Assembly: GCA_001792895.1 (NCBI GenBank)
Contig: MARA01000085.1
Span: 1 to 48,818, forward strand
Reading direction: 5' to 3'
Length of the DNA stretch: 48,818 bases
Origin: Lentinus brumalis
Lineage: Eukaryota; Basidiomycota; Agaricomycetes; Polyporales; Polyporaceae
Made by a program: the position numbers and the translations under genes. The notes beneath the pieces were generated by a model. It saw nothing but the letters and a program-made list of their open reading frames with translations. It was not told the origin of the DNA and made no database searches. Every line of letters begins with the position of its first letter. Position 1 is the first letter of the stretch. Below, piece by piece: positions 32,044 through 45,004 of the stretch.

Positions 32044-32500
32044 TCACCAAGCTTCGGAGAGCTGGAACTCGAGCACGCCGTCGGGGAATGCGTCTGACCG
32101 TGCGTTGTCGACGGCGAGCTGGACAACGCCGGTAGGTTATACATATGGTCTTGTCTGAGAAAACGGGAGAGGCTCACCTCAGGCCGTGCCCAATACAGCT
32201 GCCCAGCGCGTGTGCGATGCGGACGCGTCTTCGTGACGTGAACAGCGAGTTGCGATCGCAAGTCCGCGCAGTCTGTGCGATGACCTCGGTGAGTACATGA
32301 TACGTCAACGCAAACATACGATGTGGTAAGTACTCACCTTCGACAAACGATGCATCGACGCGGTGCCATTCAGCGACCGCCATCGAGTGCTGATGCCTAC
32401 GTGCAGCGGAGACGGTGGGTATGCTGCCCGACACGGATCGCACGGCAGCGTATGGAGAGATAGAGGAGCGGACGTAGAGGAGAGGTTGAGACGCGGGCAT
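32044..32500 (-). CDS. Predicted 114-aa protein, three exons (unit C)
   Basis: Identical to the unit A copy: exons 32500-32338, 32284-32178 and 32118-32044. Function unknown. Confidence 0.4.
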
Positions 32501-32842
32501 CGTCGACGAGGGGTAGGACGGGTGACGGGAGGATGGAGGTATGAGGGGGCGTGTCAGAGAGCATTGTGTGGATCGTTCGGAGGACGAATACTGGCGTGGC
32601 TGTCCCGGGATGTTGCGAGGTCGCGTAGCATGACTGTATGGATCTAATTTTGAGCCAATGAGAACGTATCGGATACACGATGTCCGTAAAAGGCTACTGC
32701 AGCGCTCGAACGTGCCAGCGAGCCGAGGGCATGATACATGAAGACGTACACTCACACGCAATATATGCAACTCTCGAGGTGCTTCAAATAGATAGAGGGA
32801 CATTGCTTCGGAATATAAAGTATGGTAAACAAGAAGAAGCGA

Positions 32843-33751
32843 CTACTCGTCGTCCGTGAACTCAGAAATCGGGTCCTCGGAGTCCTCGACGTCTGTAGAG
32901 TCTATGTTACAGTAATAATGCCCAACCTCGCGCCAGCCGCCGTGCTCGTCGTATTCCAGATGTCCGAACTGATTACGCATCTGCGGCCTAGGTCCGCTGC
33001 TACCCGACGGCTGAATCTCCGGTTCGACCGTGTCCTCCGCGTCCTCGATTATCTTTGCGCTCTTCGGGCCCTCGCAGACACGCCGAGGAGCCCGGACGTT
33101 GCCCTCGTCGTCGTACTGGGGCTTCTTGCTGCCCATGTCTCTGCGGCAGAGGTTCGGGAGGGGAAGAGCCTCGCGGTAGAGCGCAGACGGCGAGATACCG
33201 CTGGCGTCCATCCGGGCGACGCGAAGCTGCGCCGAGGTCGCCTTGGCGAAGTACAGCTTCCCCGCCTGCATGAGCGTAATGAGCTCACGCATCTGGGCGA
33301 AGGACGGAGCGCCGCGCTTGCTGAAATCTTGGAACGGGACATCAGGCGGCCAGCCAATGAGGATGACAAGATACCGGAGGACGATCTGGTCCCGGAACAG
33401 TGTCACCTCCCAGCACATGCGCGCACCCTTGACTCCCGAAGCGAAGACTAAAATTTAGATTAGATTCACGGCCGTGTATGACCGCAGATCCGGGACTCGG
33501 AACTCACCAAGTAACTCCGTAATGAGTTTGCGGACGCTGCCGCGTGGGTCATCGGGGTCCGCTTTCGAGAGCTTTGCAGCAGACGGCGGAGAGAGCTGGG
33601 AGGGATGGGGGATAAAGACCAGCACTGGACGCTTCAGCTCAAAGAGTACAGCATGTGGGTCGAGAGCTGCCTTGTGGCTGGATGAGCGCACGGGCTTAGC
33701 GGGCGACTCGGAGTGGAAGAGAAGCCGGCCGCGTGTGGATGTGCGCGTCAT
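32843..33751 (-). CDS. Uncharacterised 282-aa protein, two exons (unit C)
   Basis: Exon 1 33751-33508, intron 33507-33448, exon 2 33447-32843. Identical to the unit A copy and intact. Confidence 0.75.
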
Positions 33752-33976
33752 GATCGACGACTCTCACCGAACAATTACATGCATCTTTATATCTCATCTA
33801 CTTCGAGCGTATTGTGCCTTATACCGTCCGCTTTCCTTCCAAGCATCTATCCAGCTCCTCTTCACATATATAGGCGACACAATTGCACCACGGCTGAGCA
33901 GGATATCTTGCGTAGCATTCAAAGCAGCAAATCTCACACGTCGAGCGGTGTTGTCATCCCGGCAAAGCATTTCAAA

Positions 33977-34195
33977 ATGACCGCACTCCGCGGCGCACTC
34001 ATATCCAAACTATTGGGGCGACCGGTGAGGTTCTCCGCTTCGCCGCTATCCCCGTTACAGGGCTTTGCATAGCACAGGCTTCGGGTAGCTTATTCCAACA
34101 ACACTCAGCAGTCCGATGCCGTCGCACCACGGCCTTCATGCCAAGCAAGAGCCATTGCTATGAAGACATTCAGAGTATGCGCTCGCGACCGTTAA
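33977..34195 (+). CDS. Possible 56-aa protein, two exons (unit C)
   Basis: Identical to the unit A model (exon 1 33977-34024, intron 34025-34072, exon 2 34073-34195). Confidence 0.3.
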
Positions 34196-34704
34196 TTGCT
34201 CTCGAGGTTCTATAGTATTACATCGAGCAAGAGCGTACATACTCGTAGTCTTCATTTCAAAAGGCCTGCGTTATTCAAGTCAACGCTGAGTTCACGTTCT
34301 CCATTCCCACAGCCCCGCCCGACCCCGAGAAACGGCCTGGAGCCAGCCTGAAACACGAGCCGCTTCGCGAAAGACACATTGTACCAGATGTCCGCAGTGT
34401 CCCACGGAGCCGAAACTCAGTTTGTCTCCTAGCCCGTGCCCCCAGCCAGTCCCTGCATGCTCTGCTCGTTTTCCGTGGTGTCTTGAATGCCGACTGCATC
34501 TCGTCGACGCAGCTGCGAGGTACACTGCCCGGTGGGCAGAGACACAGACCTGATAGTACGGCATCAGTATGAAATACTTCAAGCGAACACCCGACGCGAA
34601 GCGGCACTTACCAGGGTGAGATGACACCACGAAGGCCGCCCCATCCCGTAGTCCGAGTGCGGGTTCCCACTGCTCGGCAGACACAAAGCGACAGCGCACG
34701 GACC

Positions 34705-35213
34705 ATGTCAGACACAGACGCAAACACCGAACACTCACATAAACCGAAAGATCCCTCTTCCAATGCGCGTGGGTCACGACGCCGCCTCCGTCCCCGCCGT
34801 TCTCTCTCCCGTCCTCGCTGTTGCCATCTCCCCCCTGCTCGCCGTCGCCGTCGACTCTCCCGCAGGTACTGCTTCACTCTCAGACCTCGGACCTCACCAG
34901 CACGCCTACCTCTATCCCCACCATCCCCGGTCTGCGCATGCTCCGTTCTGGATCCCTGCCGGAGTCGGTGAGTATCCACGCTCATGCCCTGTTGATAAAC
35001 GATGACTGACCGTGCCAGACATCCGCAGGGCTTGTGAGCTTCGCATGTTCGTCGTGCACCATGAACGCGCTCTAGTGCGATCATGGTTGTCTCGGTGAGT
35101 GAGCACTGCAACTGTGCACACCGCATACTCGCTGTCGTAGGGCCTCGAAACTGACTGTATGCTTGTTGTCAGTAAAAGCTATGTCAGTTGACAGACGTAC
35201 CTCGTCGTCGTAG
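34705..35213 (+). CDS. Predicted 90-aa protein, four exons, premature stop (unit C)
   Basis: Exons 34705-34768, 34866-34967, 35029-35094 and 35173-35213. Same in-frame TAG in exon 3 as unit A. The first intron has one extra C compared with unit A. Confidence 0.48.
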
Positions 35214-35400
35214 ACGGAAGACTCCCCGACTGCTGAGGTGAGTGTCCCGAGCTCTTGGCCCAATCACCGAACTCGCAGCGCCGGATGCTGACCGAGCCTG
35301 ACACTTGCAGGGCCTGCAAAATGCGAGAAGCCGGGCATGCTGCTTCGGTTAGTTGTCTCTCGCTCTTCCACCGCCGCGCTCGCAGGGTGGAGTACTGACC

Positions 35401-35701
35401 ATGTCGGACGTTTCAGGCCCCTGGACTGCAGATAGGACACTTGCAAGTCCCCGCACGACGTGCAACAACGTCTCTTTGGTGAGTGCACACCCGCATCTCG
35501 AGCTTCCACGTCCTTTCCTCGCATGCTTACCCTCTCATTCTCCAGGCTACCGGCGTATGCAACCTAGCGTCGACGCACCACGGTAGACACGGCTGTCGCG
35601 ACTCGAGCGTGTCCCGGGCAGTGTGCTCACGCCCTCCGTCGTCCATCCCAGCGCGCGAAGACCGCCCTGCTGACCCGGGACCACTCGAGCGTCGCACATA
35701 G
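35401..35701 (+). CDS. Predicted 77-aa protein, two exons (unit C)
   Basis: Identical to the unit A model (exons 35401-35478 and 35546-35701). Confidence 0.35.
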
Positions 35702-37058
35702 AACGTCTCCCGCCCACCAGCGTGGAACCGAGCATGGGAGGTAAGTACATCCCTCAGCTGCAACGATAGAGACGTAGTGTCCTGACCCGGGCACCGTCCT
35801 CGCACAGAACAACTCCGTGATATGTCTGAGTGTAGACATCGGACCTTTCCCCCTCCCACAGAGCCAACCCCACTCGCGAGTCGGTCGCCGGGCGCTGATG
35901 CCCGCTGTATTGCATATGGTCAGTGTCCGAGCCTCGCCCGTGTCCTCTCGAGTCTCGACGAACGCTGACCACACTTGCAGGAATTCACCCTGATCTGCGT
36001 CCCCGGGCTTGCTTCTGAGGTTCCCGCGCAACCGAGTCTTCGATGGCTTTGGGTCAGGCAGAGTGAGTGAGCATCCCGCCGCACTGGACGTCTCGGATAC
36101 TGACTCCAGTGTGTTGTACAGCGTCGTGCTGCGCATCCCGATTCTCCAAGCCGGGCTCATTCTTCCGCGGTTCGGCGGATGTCGCTGCTGACGCGGCACC
36201 CTGCAGACACTTTGTTAGTATTTCCGTCCGGCCTTCGAGTACCTACCAGATGGTGACTGGACGCGGCACGCCCAAGCAGCGCTCGGAGTCGTGCCCGAGC
36301 GCGTCGTAGTTTAGTTCAGTTTCTTCCCTGTGTGTGAGAGAGAGTGAGTAGTACGTGGATGAGCGCAGCTCGGCACGTACAGCGGTAGTACCTTGCTCGT
36401 GCACGCAGCGTGCGGTAGTAGGCGGGATGGAGGTGCGGCGGCAGATGCACGGGCGGACGTGGTTTCTTCGACTCTTACTCCTCGTTCTGGACGGCTAGTC
36501 GAAGTATCGTAGAGGTGCTGTCCAGGGTATAGTCTCCACGAGCCGATGATGTCCAGACGGGACCGTTGTGAGCGGATGCACAGGCAGTCGGTGGTCTGGG
36601 CTTGATATGTAGGCAGCTTCAAGCTGGATTGTATTCTACCGTATACCTGGCGCAGTTGGCCGGGCAGGCAACGCGTAAGAAATGCTATAATACAGGTGTG
36701 TTTGTGTAACGAGAAGCCGTGCCAATATGTACGTGGCGCAGGAGACGATGGGTATGAGACGTGAACGAGGGCGGAATTCGTGTGCGAGAGACATACCAAA
36801 AGAAGTGGGGAACAGAGACTTGGATAGAACGCGAGAGTGGTTTAGGTGTGAGACTTCCTGTGCGTGTCTGCTACAGTAGAAGAGGTGTCGATACTCGGAA
36901 TCGAAGAAGTCACGGACGAGAACGATCTGGAAGGGGAGCGTGCTGGAACGAAGGTGGCATGCGTGAGTATCAGGTCTGTACAATGTCGTCATTGCACGGC
37001 TTACAGACCGCGACGCAAGAGTCGAGTATGGCACGCGCGATCGAGAGGGCAGGCAGAT

Positions 37059-37989
37059 CTCCGGGTCGATGTCGATCTGCGTTGGTCTGAGTTGCCGGCG
37101 GGGAGACGTAACGACGGCGGGCGAGATAGGAGCATGAAAAGGGCGAGCTGCGGAAGGGCGGGAACCTCAGGGGTCACGGTGAGTTTGCAGGGACTTCAAG
37201 TATGCGGAATCCATCAGAGGAATGGTTGCAAGCCTGAATTGGTAGATCGTACGAGACGTCGATCTGCATAAGGTGGAGACTGGTTGACCCGCTTACTCTG
37301 CGCTGATAGCGAATGATACCCAGAAGGAATCGGACTGCGGCGAGTTTTCTGCATCGGCGGTGCGTCCGACGCTGAAGCCCGAAAGGTAGTCGTCGATACG
37401 CAAGAGATCCGAGTGCGAAGAAGCAGCGTCATGGCCCGGCATCTTGTCTAGAAGAGCGGCGGATCCGGGATAGCGGGACCGAGGAGCCGTGAGCAGGCCG
37501 TATAAGGCAGACTCAAGAGCTACTTACAACAGGGGTAAGTGGACTCCACAAAGACGGACGGTGATATGCGCATACACGGGGCATGTGCCGCCCAAAAGAC
37601 ACGGTATACGCTCAGGTGGGCGGGAGAAGGACCGCGAACATACGCAGCGAGATTGAGAGGCCAGGGAAGCGGGCGGGATTGCTAGGGATAGGGATCGGGC
37701 AATGGAGGCGCATAGCATGCCGACGCGAAGCGAGCCGCGTACCGGAGAGACACGGCGGTGGAGCGCAGCGCGATGAGGAAAGAGAGAAGAGCGGAACGCG
37801 AGTCAGTGACATGGAGGAGACTGTGGGTGCCCGGAGGAGCGTTTGCCGTGAGAGCTCCCCGGATTGAGGATGTTCCTTGGGACGCTGTAGGGGATCACAT
37901 GGACACTGGGGTGTTCCCAACACGGTATGGGCTGCTGCGAGCGCTCTGGATATCGCAGGAGGACGATAGAGGCTAGGAGTCTCTATGAA
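37059..37989. repeat. Duplicated segment, copy 1 (unit C)
   Basis: Counterpart of 8460-9390, identical to unit A. Confidence 0.58.
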
Positions 37990-38437
37990 TCACGCACTTG
38001 AGAGTCGTGGCTTGTGAGATCGAACGGAAACATGACCTGGAGGGTGAGTAGTAGTGAGACGACCGTCTCTTGAAAGATATCTGTCACGATGATGGCACTG
38101 ACCGAATGATCGCGGCGCAACTGCAGGAATGCAGCGTGGGTAGGCAAGGTTGTGGTAGGCAGTCGAGAGAGCCGCGTCGGGTATCTGCGATGGACGCGGC
38201 GTGGGATGATGGTGTCCGTGAGCAAGGCGGGGAATCATTGTACGACAGAGCAGTACATCTGGCAGCTGGTCGGAATGACCAGGTGACGGAGAAGGAAAGT
38301 CGCAGCCCGAGAGTTGGCGTTCTGTGACCCCTGTCACATACCTGCGTAACCAGATATCAATGAACGCGGTCGGTCTTTGTGATTGTACTCCTTCATAGTA
38401 TTGGACACGGGTCCCAGTCAATAGTACGCCGAGGGTT

Positions 38438-39218
38438 CTGATCGATCTGTGTCAATCGACATTGCGCTGAGTTGCCGGCGGGAAGACATGGCGACAGACC
38501 CCTGGCAGGATAGGAGGGATGGGAGAGGGCGGAAGAAGGGGAGCGTGCAGAGGGACTGCATGCGCGACGTACGTCGGAGGAAGGGATGGAATGTAGCTGG
38601 GGAACAGTCAGTTGCATTCGGTGAAAGAGAGAAATTCGATGGGCGTACCGTCGGAGCGGGACATACACTACTACCTGAAGAGCACGGTTTACAAGATCTT
38701 CTGCCGCAGTAGCGCATGCACGACCCGGAGGACGGTGGCTGAAGCTCTACGTCGGCGGTGTGTAGGTCAGAATGGTGCTGAAAATGCGAAGGTCCGAGGG
38801 CACAGAAGGCGTTATGGGCCGGCATCATGTCTAGAAGAGCGGCGGATCCGGGACATTGAGGTCCGAGGAGCCGCAAGCACACGTATAAGGGAAACTGAAG
38901 AGGTACAGACGACAGGGGTCAGTCGAGCACGACAACGGATGCATACACGGACCTAGTGATATCCAGAAGACAGGCAGCATATGCTCGGGTGGGCGGGAGA
39001 AGAGCCGCGAGCGTACGCAGTGAGATCGGGAGAGCAGAGTCGATCACTGGAAGCCGGCGGGATGGCCATACTAGGAACGGACTGCGTGAAATGGAGGCGC
39101 GTTCTGTCGGTGTCGGACCGCAGACCGGAGACACACACCGCGGTGGAGTTCGCAGAGCGCAGAGACACACAGGCGGCGGTCGACCAGAGAGACGCGGTTT
39201 AGCAGAGCGAGCGACAAG
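38438..39218. repeat. Duplicated segment, copy 2 (unit C)
   Basis: Counterpart of 9840-10620, identical to unit A. Confidence 0.58.
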
Positions 39219-39420
39219 GACGCTGCCTTCCAAATCGGGCGAGCTCGCGGGCATCGTGGCGTGGGAACCCTGGTAGCAGGCGTTGCAGCCCGATCTGCGC
39301 TCGCTGTTCTGTGCTCCATCCACTGTCCTCGACCCCGCCGGGTTATTGCTGCGTGCCAGAACTCTCGGACTTGCACGCGGGGGACCTGCCTCCGCTCGCC
39401 GACTCGCCCCGCCACAGCTG

Positions 39421-39427
39421 TATATAA
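39421..39427 (+). promoter_or_regulatory. TATA box of MLKL-like gene (C/D copy)
   Basis: TATATAA 30 bp before the ATG at 39457, in the same arrangement as the other two copies. Confidence 0.55.
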
Positions 39428-39456
39428 CTCTCACCTTCGTTCATTCCACTCCTGCA

Positions 39457-41672
39457 ATGTCCTCTCCGCCCGCGATGTCCCCGCAGTCCTCAGACTCTAG
39501 CTCAAGCTCGGGGCGGCACCCTTCCCCGCTCAGCCACGCCATGCGCCCGCCGTCCGCCCCCCTTCCCTCGCAGAGCACCCAGGCCGTCCGCTCCCGGGGC
39601 AGCTCCGTCTCGACCATCCGCGCCCCCGCTCTGCTCACGTCCCCCGTCATCACGCGTGTCGTCTCCACCCCCGTCTCCCACTCGCTCTCCTCCTCCACGA
39701 CCACCCTCGGCCCCGCTCCCGCCGACTTCCGCTCTCGCAGCGTCTCCCGTAGTCGCCGTGCCTCGTCTACCTCGCGTCACCACAGCCCCGTCCGCGATCT
39801 ATCCTGGCTCTGGCGGTTCAAGAACACCAAGGACGGCGAGCACGACGACTCGAGTAGCTGGTGGACGTCTGTCGAGGTCGTACCCCGTCCATGGGACGAG
39901 AAGAAGAAGAAGTCCGTCCCGGTAGAGCAGGCGGATGGCTATGTTCGAACGCGCGATGTGAGTCTTCTCCTCTTGTGTATCCCGTACCCCATCCGTGCTA
40001 TTCCCTTCCCCGTATTCCGTGTTTGGAGCTCCTCGTTTGCCATCCCCCGACGCGTCCAGATGTCTGTCAGGCGTGTGCCGCATGACTCCTTCCCCGCATT
40101 GGGGTCCAACTGCCTACGTGGCGTGCACCGTGACAACGCCGCGCAGTTCCGTGCAGCGCGTTTCTTCCCCGCGACGCCTCCGTTATGTGTCTGGGTAGCC
40201 TCGTCACACTGCCTCGCGCTACACCTGGTTGTCCACCGCGGCAGGCTGTAGCAGCACTGCTGGCCTATGCATGCCTAGCGGAACTTTGCGTTCACGCACG
40301 TCGTGCGCACGGGTATGGTGGGCACACGTCGTGCTGTTCGTTGCCCTGCTCCGACGTGAAGAATTCCCGCTCTCGGGATGCTCCCATCCCTACCATGTTA
40401 TCCCGCTTGGCGTGTTCTGCCTGGCTGAGGCGCACGCTGCGCAGTCATACTTTCGTAGCTGTGTTTGCTATGCTGGCACGCGGGCGCCGACTTCTCGCCC
40501 CTTCATCATGCTTCCGACGCAGTAGCTGACACCTTCTTCTGCAGCGCGTGGCAGAAGCTGCGGTCAATGTCCTCGGCACGGCGGGCGAAGTCGTGCACGA
40601 GCTGCTCGAAGTGAGCGTGGACGTGCTCAAGTTCGCGCCGATCGTCGGGCTCGAGGAGGCAGCGCGGACGCTGCTCAACATCTGGGACGCGCTCCAGCTC
40701 GTCGACGTAAGTCCCGCGCGCTCGCTCGTCTTCGCGTGCTCACCCCGTCGCAGATCAACCGCCTGGCGTGCCTGCGGCTGACGGAGCGGTGCGCGACGGT
40801 GCTCATGTCGATCCGCGAGGAGATCGCAGAGGCGGGCGACGAGGTCGGCCTGGAGCTGCACCCGCCGCTCGTGCGGCTCGTCGAGTCGTACAAGGAGGTG
40901 CACCGGTTCCTGAACAAGCAGAGCCACCGGCCGTTCATCAAGCGGTACCTGCAGCGCGACGAGATCCAGCGGGCACTCGCCGGGTGCCACAACAGCCTGA
41001 CGGACGCGCTCGGCATGTTCAACGTGCGTCGTCCGCGTGACTCGCGCTACTTTTGCTGACACGCCCCCAGACGTCGATCCAGATCCGGATCCTCAAGCAG
41101 GTGCTTGCGGCGGAGCGGCAACGCCAGGAGGACACGCAGGCGATGCTCGACGCGATCACCCAGAGCCACCAACACGGCCTCGAGCCCCCGCGGGCTCGCT
41201 GCTGCTCACGATGGAGCCGGCGCCGATGGACGGGCACGTCCTCGCACAGCTGCAGGCGGTGACAGCGAAGCAGAACGAGCGCGACGCGGTGTTCGATGCG
41301 CAGGACCTGCGGCAGCTCATGCGGAGCGCGCTGCAGGCGAACAGCGACGCGGACATGATCCGTATCCTGCAGGTCAGCCGGGACGAGATGCCCGAGGCGA
41401 TCACGACGCTGCAGCGGGCCCTTGAGGTCGAGGTCGCGCGCGAGCATGAGGTGGGTCGCCGTGGTTCGCGGGGCAGCAAGTGTAGGATACGGAGCACGCG
41501 TGTAGTAGATAGACGAAATATATTTTTGCATGGAGTGCTGCGTATGCACCGACAGAAGCGTGCACAGAGCATCGACGGGCGACCCGAGGCACGCGTACTC
41601 ACCGTATCTATGTATATGCTACCTCTGTTGCAGGCCCGCGTCGACCTTCCGCTCTTCGCACAAGTGGGCTAG
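39457..41672 (+). CDS. MLKL-like helical-domain protein, best-preserved copy across C/D junction
   Basis: Exons 39457-39957 (167 codons), 40545-40706, 40754-41023 and 41071-41450, all joined in phase 0. Exon 1 is fully open. Layout by residue: 1-125 Ser/Pro/Arg-rich with an RS stretch at about 92-110; DLSWLW near 114; Lys run KKKK near 139; 168-340 MLKL-like four-helix bundle; 352-438 a further helical stretch. The five-C run at 41185-41189 shifts the frame near residue 350, giving about 374 aa with the bundle complete and the last helices lost. Reading the run as six C, as in unit B, would give the full C-terminus. Known family: MLKL and HeLo-type bundles act at membranes in regulated cell death; that role is only inferred here. 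Nothing shows a kinase, NACHT or prion-like partner domain. Confidence 0.82.
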
Positions 41673-44205
41673 CTCCGGGATGTTGAGGTGCGGTTGAAGA
41701 TGAGGGCGAGGTCGAGGGATCCGGGCGACGAGGAAGACACAGCAGCATGGTCGAGAGAGCAAAGAGACGGAGTGTTGGCGAGCCAGCACGGGAGAGAGCC
41801 AGTGAGGAGGGACGCGAGCATGCTGAGAGGAGACAGCAGACATCAAACACTGCGTGCGCCCCAATACGGCGGGCGGCGAGGATGCATGGGTGGAAGGGCG
41901 GAGAGCGGACAGAAGGAGGGGAACTCGGAAGAGGGACGAGGAGGAGACGGACAGCGGGCGCCCCACGACGTGTTTGCCGGGCGAGATCCCCGGATCGATC
42001 ACATTCCTCACGACGTCCTAGGGGGGTATACTGGGACTGAGGGGGTGTTCCCTTCATTGTACGGGCTGCGGGAGGAGTTCTGCGCGTCGCAGCAGGAAGA
42101 CAGAGGCTGGGAGGGTCTCGAGGAGGAGGTGCGTGGTCTTCCGGACTTCTGTTAGAGCTCTACTGACCTGTATCGTCCTACCTTCCCTTGTAGTGCTCGC
42201 TTCTCTAGCTGACTTTGCACGCAGAACTTCGAGGGCACTCAGAAGTCGAAGATTTGAGCTCAGGACTCAGCAGCACACTCATACAGGACCAGGACAAGAA
42301 GATATTCGCATAAATAACACAAGAGCGACGCAACGCACACTAGTACGGTACAGGAGTCCTACCAAGTACTACACATCGCCGATACAAGACCGCGAACGCG
42401 CGAAACCACAGCCGACGAGCCCGGCGGGCAGTTCCGCGGTACGGGCGCCTATCCTGACTTGGCAACGCGCCCGCGCCGTATCTCTCTCTCTCTCTTCCAC
42501 CACGTCGCTCCTGCCCTCTCCGCCTCGCTGGACTTCTACGCGCTCTACTGGGTACTTTGTAAGCTTTTTGCTACTCTGCTGCGACCGGAACACGTACCTC
42601 GGGCACTGCGGGCATTGCGGGCACACTCGACGACTTGCAAGACTTCGCAACACACGCGCGCACCCGCTGGGGACGGCAGGAAGCAGGAGAGGACTTGTGA
42701 GACGGCGTACTGGGCGAGGTAAGTGCTAATCTGCGTACCGTGCGACTGGAGACGGTCTGGCTCGTGTGTGGCTTGCCGGAAGTGCCTCGGGAGCTGGGGA
42801 CGTCGCCGGGACTGTGGACGTGCACGGGAAGGAGCTGCGCGGCCGTATATCTTGTCCGGGGACGCCTGACGGCTCGCTGGTGAGGCCCGGGGACTGCTGC
42901 ACCGGAGAGACGACGTAAACGACTCTGTGCTGCCCCGGGAGCGTCCTGACTGGTGTGCGACGACTCGGGACACGCGCAAAGACACGCTGGCGATGGCGGG
43001 AGGCAGGAGCAGACTCAGGACTTGGGGAACGGAGTCTGGTAAGTGCTACACTGCGTAACGCGCTGCGCTGGAGCTATTCGGGTGCTGGGGGCGCGGAGCT
43101 GAGCCGGGAGCTGGGGACGTCGCCGGGACCGCGAACGTTGCACGGGAGGCTGCTACGGAGCCGTATATCGTGTCCGGGGACGCCTGAAGGCTTGGTGGTG
43201 AGGCTTGGGGACTGCTACACCGGGGATCCGACGTACACGACGCGGATCTGCGCCGGGAGCGTGCTGACCGGTGCGCGTCGCAGATTGGCCTCTATGCGGT
43301 CTAGTCAAACGTTCAGCACGCCGGCACGCCTCTTAGGCAGGTCTATACGAACCTCTGACTCGCGCGAACGCGCCCTGGACGTCCGGAGACACTAGGCGAC
43401 GACTGGATCTCCGGGACGCGATGTCTTCAATACCGACAGGCTTGGGCTCGAGTGCTGCGCAGAAGGTAAGTCTCTGCTGGATCTGGCGACGAACAATCAG
43501 CTGGGAGCTCTGCAGACGGGACTGGTGACGACGTACCGCGGCAGGCTCGAAATGCGACGTGGTCTGATACACGCATACAGTACTCTGTTGTGCGCACTCG
43601 GGACGACTCCTGCACGCGTCCTGGGGAATGCTCGACCCTCTGCGGTGGAGCGAAGCTCCAGCAAGTCGTCGCAGTGAGCCGCGGGGCTTGCGCCCCGCAT
43701 CCTCCACGTACAACTGCGAAGGTAGGCAAGCACGAACCGCGCTGAGCGCGCCGTGAAGCAATGAGCAGAGGTATCGGGCGGCAACACCAATCAAGACGTA
43801 CCTCGGCTCGGTCGTGGCTCCGGGAGGACTGGGAGAGACGGCCGGCTGTCGCAGCCAAGGCTGCGAGCCGCAAAGCGGCTCGGCATGCCACCCCGCGCCT
43901 GGATTGTGCTGCTCCGGGGTTGCGAGTGCCGCCCGGCTTCTCAACCCGGAGGCAGCGAACAGTCGGCGGGAGACCGTTCGTGACGGCGGTACGTGGCGAC
44001 GTGGCATCCCGAAGACGCTTTGGGAGTGGTTTCGCGATATCAGAAATACGCCGGCGGAGGACTGGGAGCACAGAAGCACGTACCGGGGACGTGAATGAGC
44101 ACATTGATGAGAGCTCGGGGACGAGATGAACGGAACGGAGACGCCACTTGCCGCGTCGTGAAGGGACGGGCGGACGTGTCTCGAGCACGCGGCCGCGAGT
44201 CGTGA
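41673..44205. other. Gene-poor spacer 1, unit D
   Basis: Same content as 908-3443 with one CCA triplet lost near 42497. No gene seen. Confidence 0.5.
42653..43290. repeat. Direct repeat of about 320 bp, two copies (unit D)
   Basis: Same pair as in unit A. Confidence 0.66.
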
Positions 44206-44662
44206 TCACCAAGCTTCGGAGAGCTGGAACTCGAGCACGCCGTCGGGGAATGCGTCTGACCGTGCGTTGTCGACGGCGAGCTGGACAACGCCGGTAGGTT
44301 ATACATATGGTCTTGTCTGAGAAAACGGGAGAGGCTCACCTCAGGCCGTGCCCAATACAGCTGCCCAGCGCGTGTGCGATGCGGACGCGTCTTCGTGACG
44401 TGAACAGCGAGTTGCGATCGCAAGTCCGCGCAGTCTGTGCGATGACCTCGGTGAGTACATGATACGTCAACGCAAACATACGATGTGGTAAGTACTCACC
44501 TTCGACAAACGATGCATCGACGCGGTGCCATTCAGCGACCGCCATCGAGTGCTGATGCCTACGTGCAGCGGAGACGGTGGGTATGCTGCCCGACACGGAT
44601 CGCACGGCAGCGTATGGAGAGATAGAGGAGCGGACGTAGAGGAGAGGTTGAGACGCGGGCAT
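44206..44662 (-). CDS. Predicted 114-aa protein, three exons (unit D)
   Basis: Identical to the unit A copy (exons 44662-44500, 44446-44340, 44280-44206). It lies upstream of the region where unit D begins to lose bases, so its frame is intact. Confidence 0.4.
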
Positions 44663-45004
44663 CGTCGACGAGGGGTAGGACGGGTGACGGGAGGATGGAG
44701 GTATGAGGGGGCGTGTCAGAGAGCATTGTGTGGATCGTTCGGAGGACGAATACTGGCGTGGCTGTCCCGGGATGTTGCGAGGTCGCGTAGCATGACTGTA
44801 TGGATCTAATTTTGAGCCAATGAGAACGTATCGGATACACGATGTCCGTAAAAGGCTACTGCAGCGCTCGAACGTGCCAGCGAGCCGAGGGCATGATACA
44901 TGAAGACGTACACTCACACGCAATATATGCAACTCTCGAGGTGCTTCAAATAGATAGAGGGACATTGCTTCGGAATATAAAGTATGGTAAACAAGAAGAA
45001 GCGA

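Larger units (their letters stand above)
35702..39420. other. Gene-poor spacer 2, unit C
   Basis: Same content as 7103-10823, including the doubtful frame at 36067-36309 and the duplicated segments. No further gene seen. Confidence 0.45.
28603..40767. repeat. Tandem macro-repeat unit C (12.17 kb)
   Basis: Third unit, virtually identical to A (offset 28600, falling to 28598 through a few one-base deletions). It lacks the insertion present in B. All genes described for unit A recur here at the corresponding offset. Confidence 0.93.
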
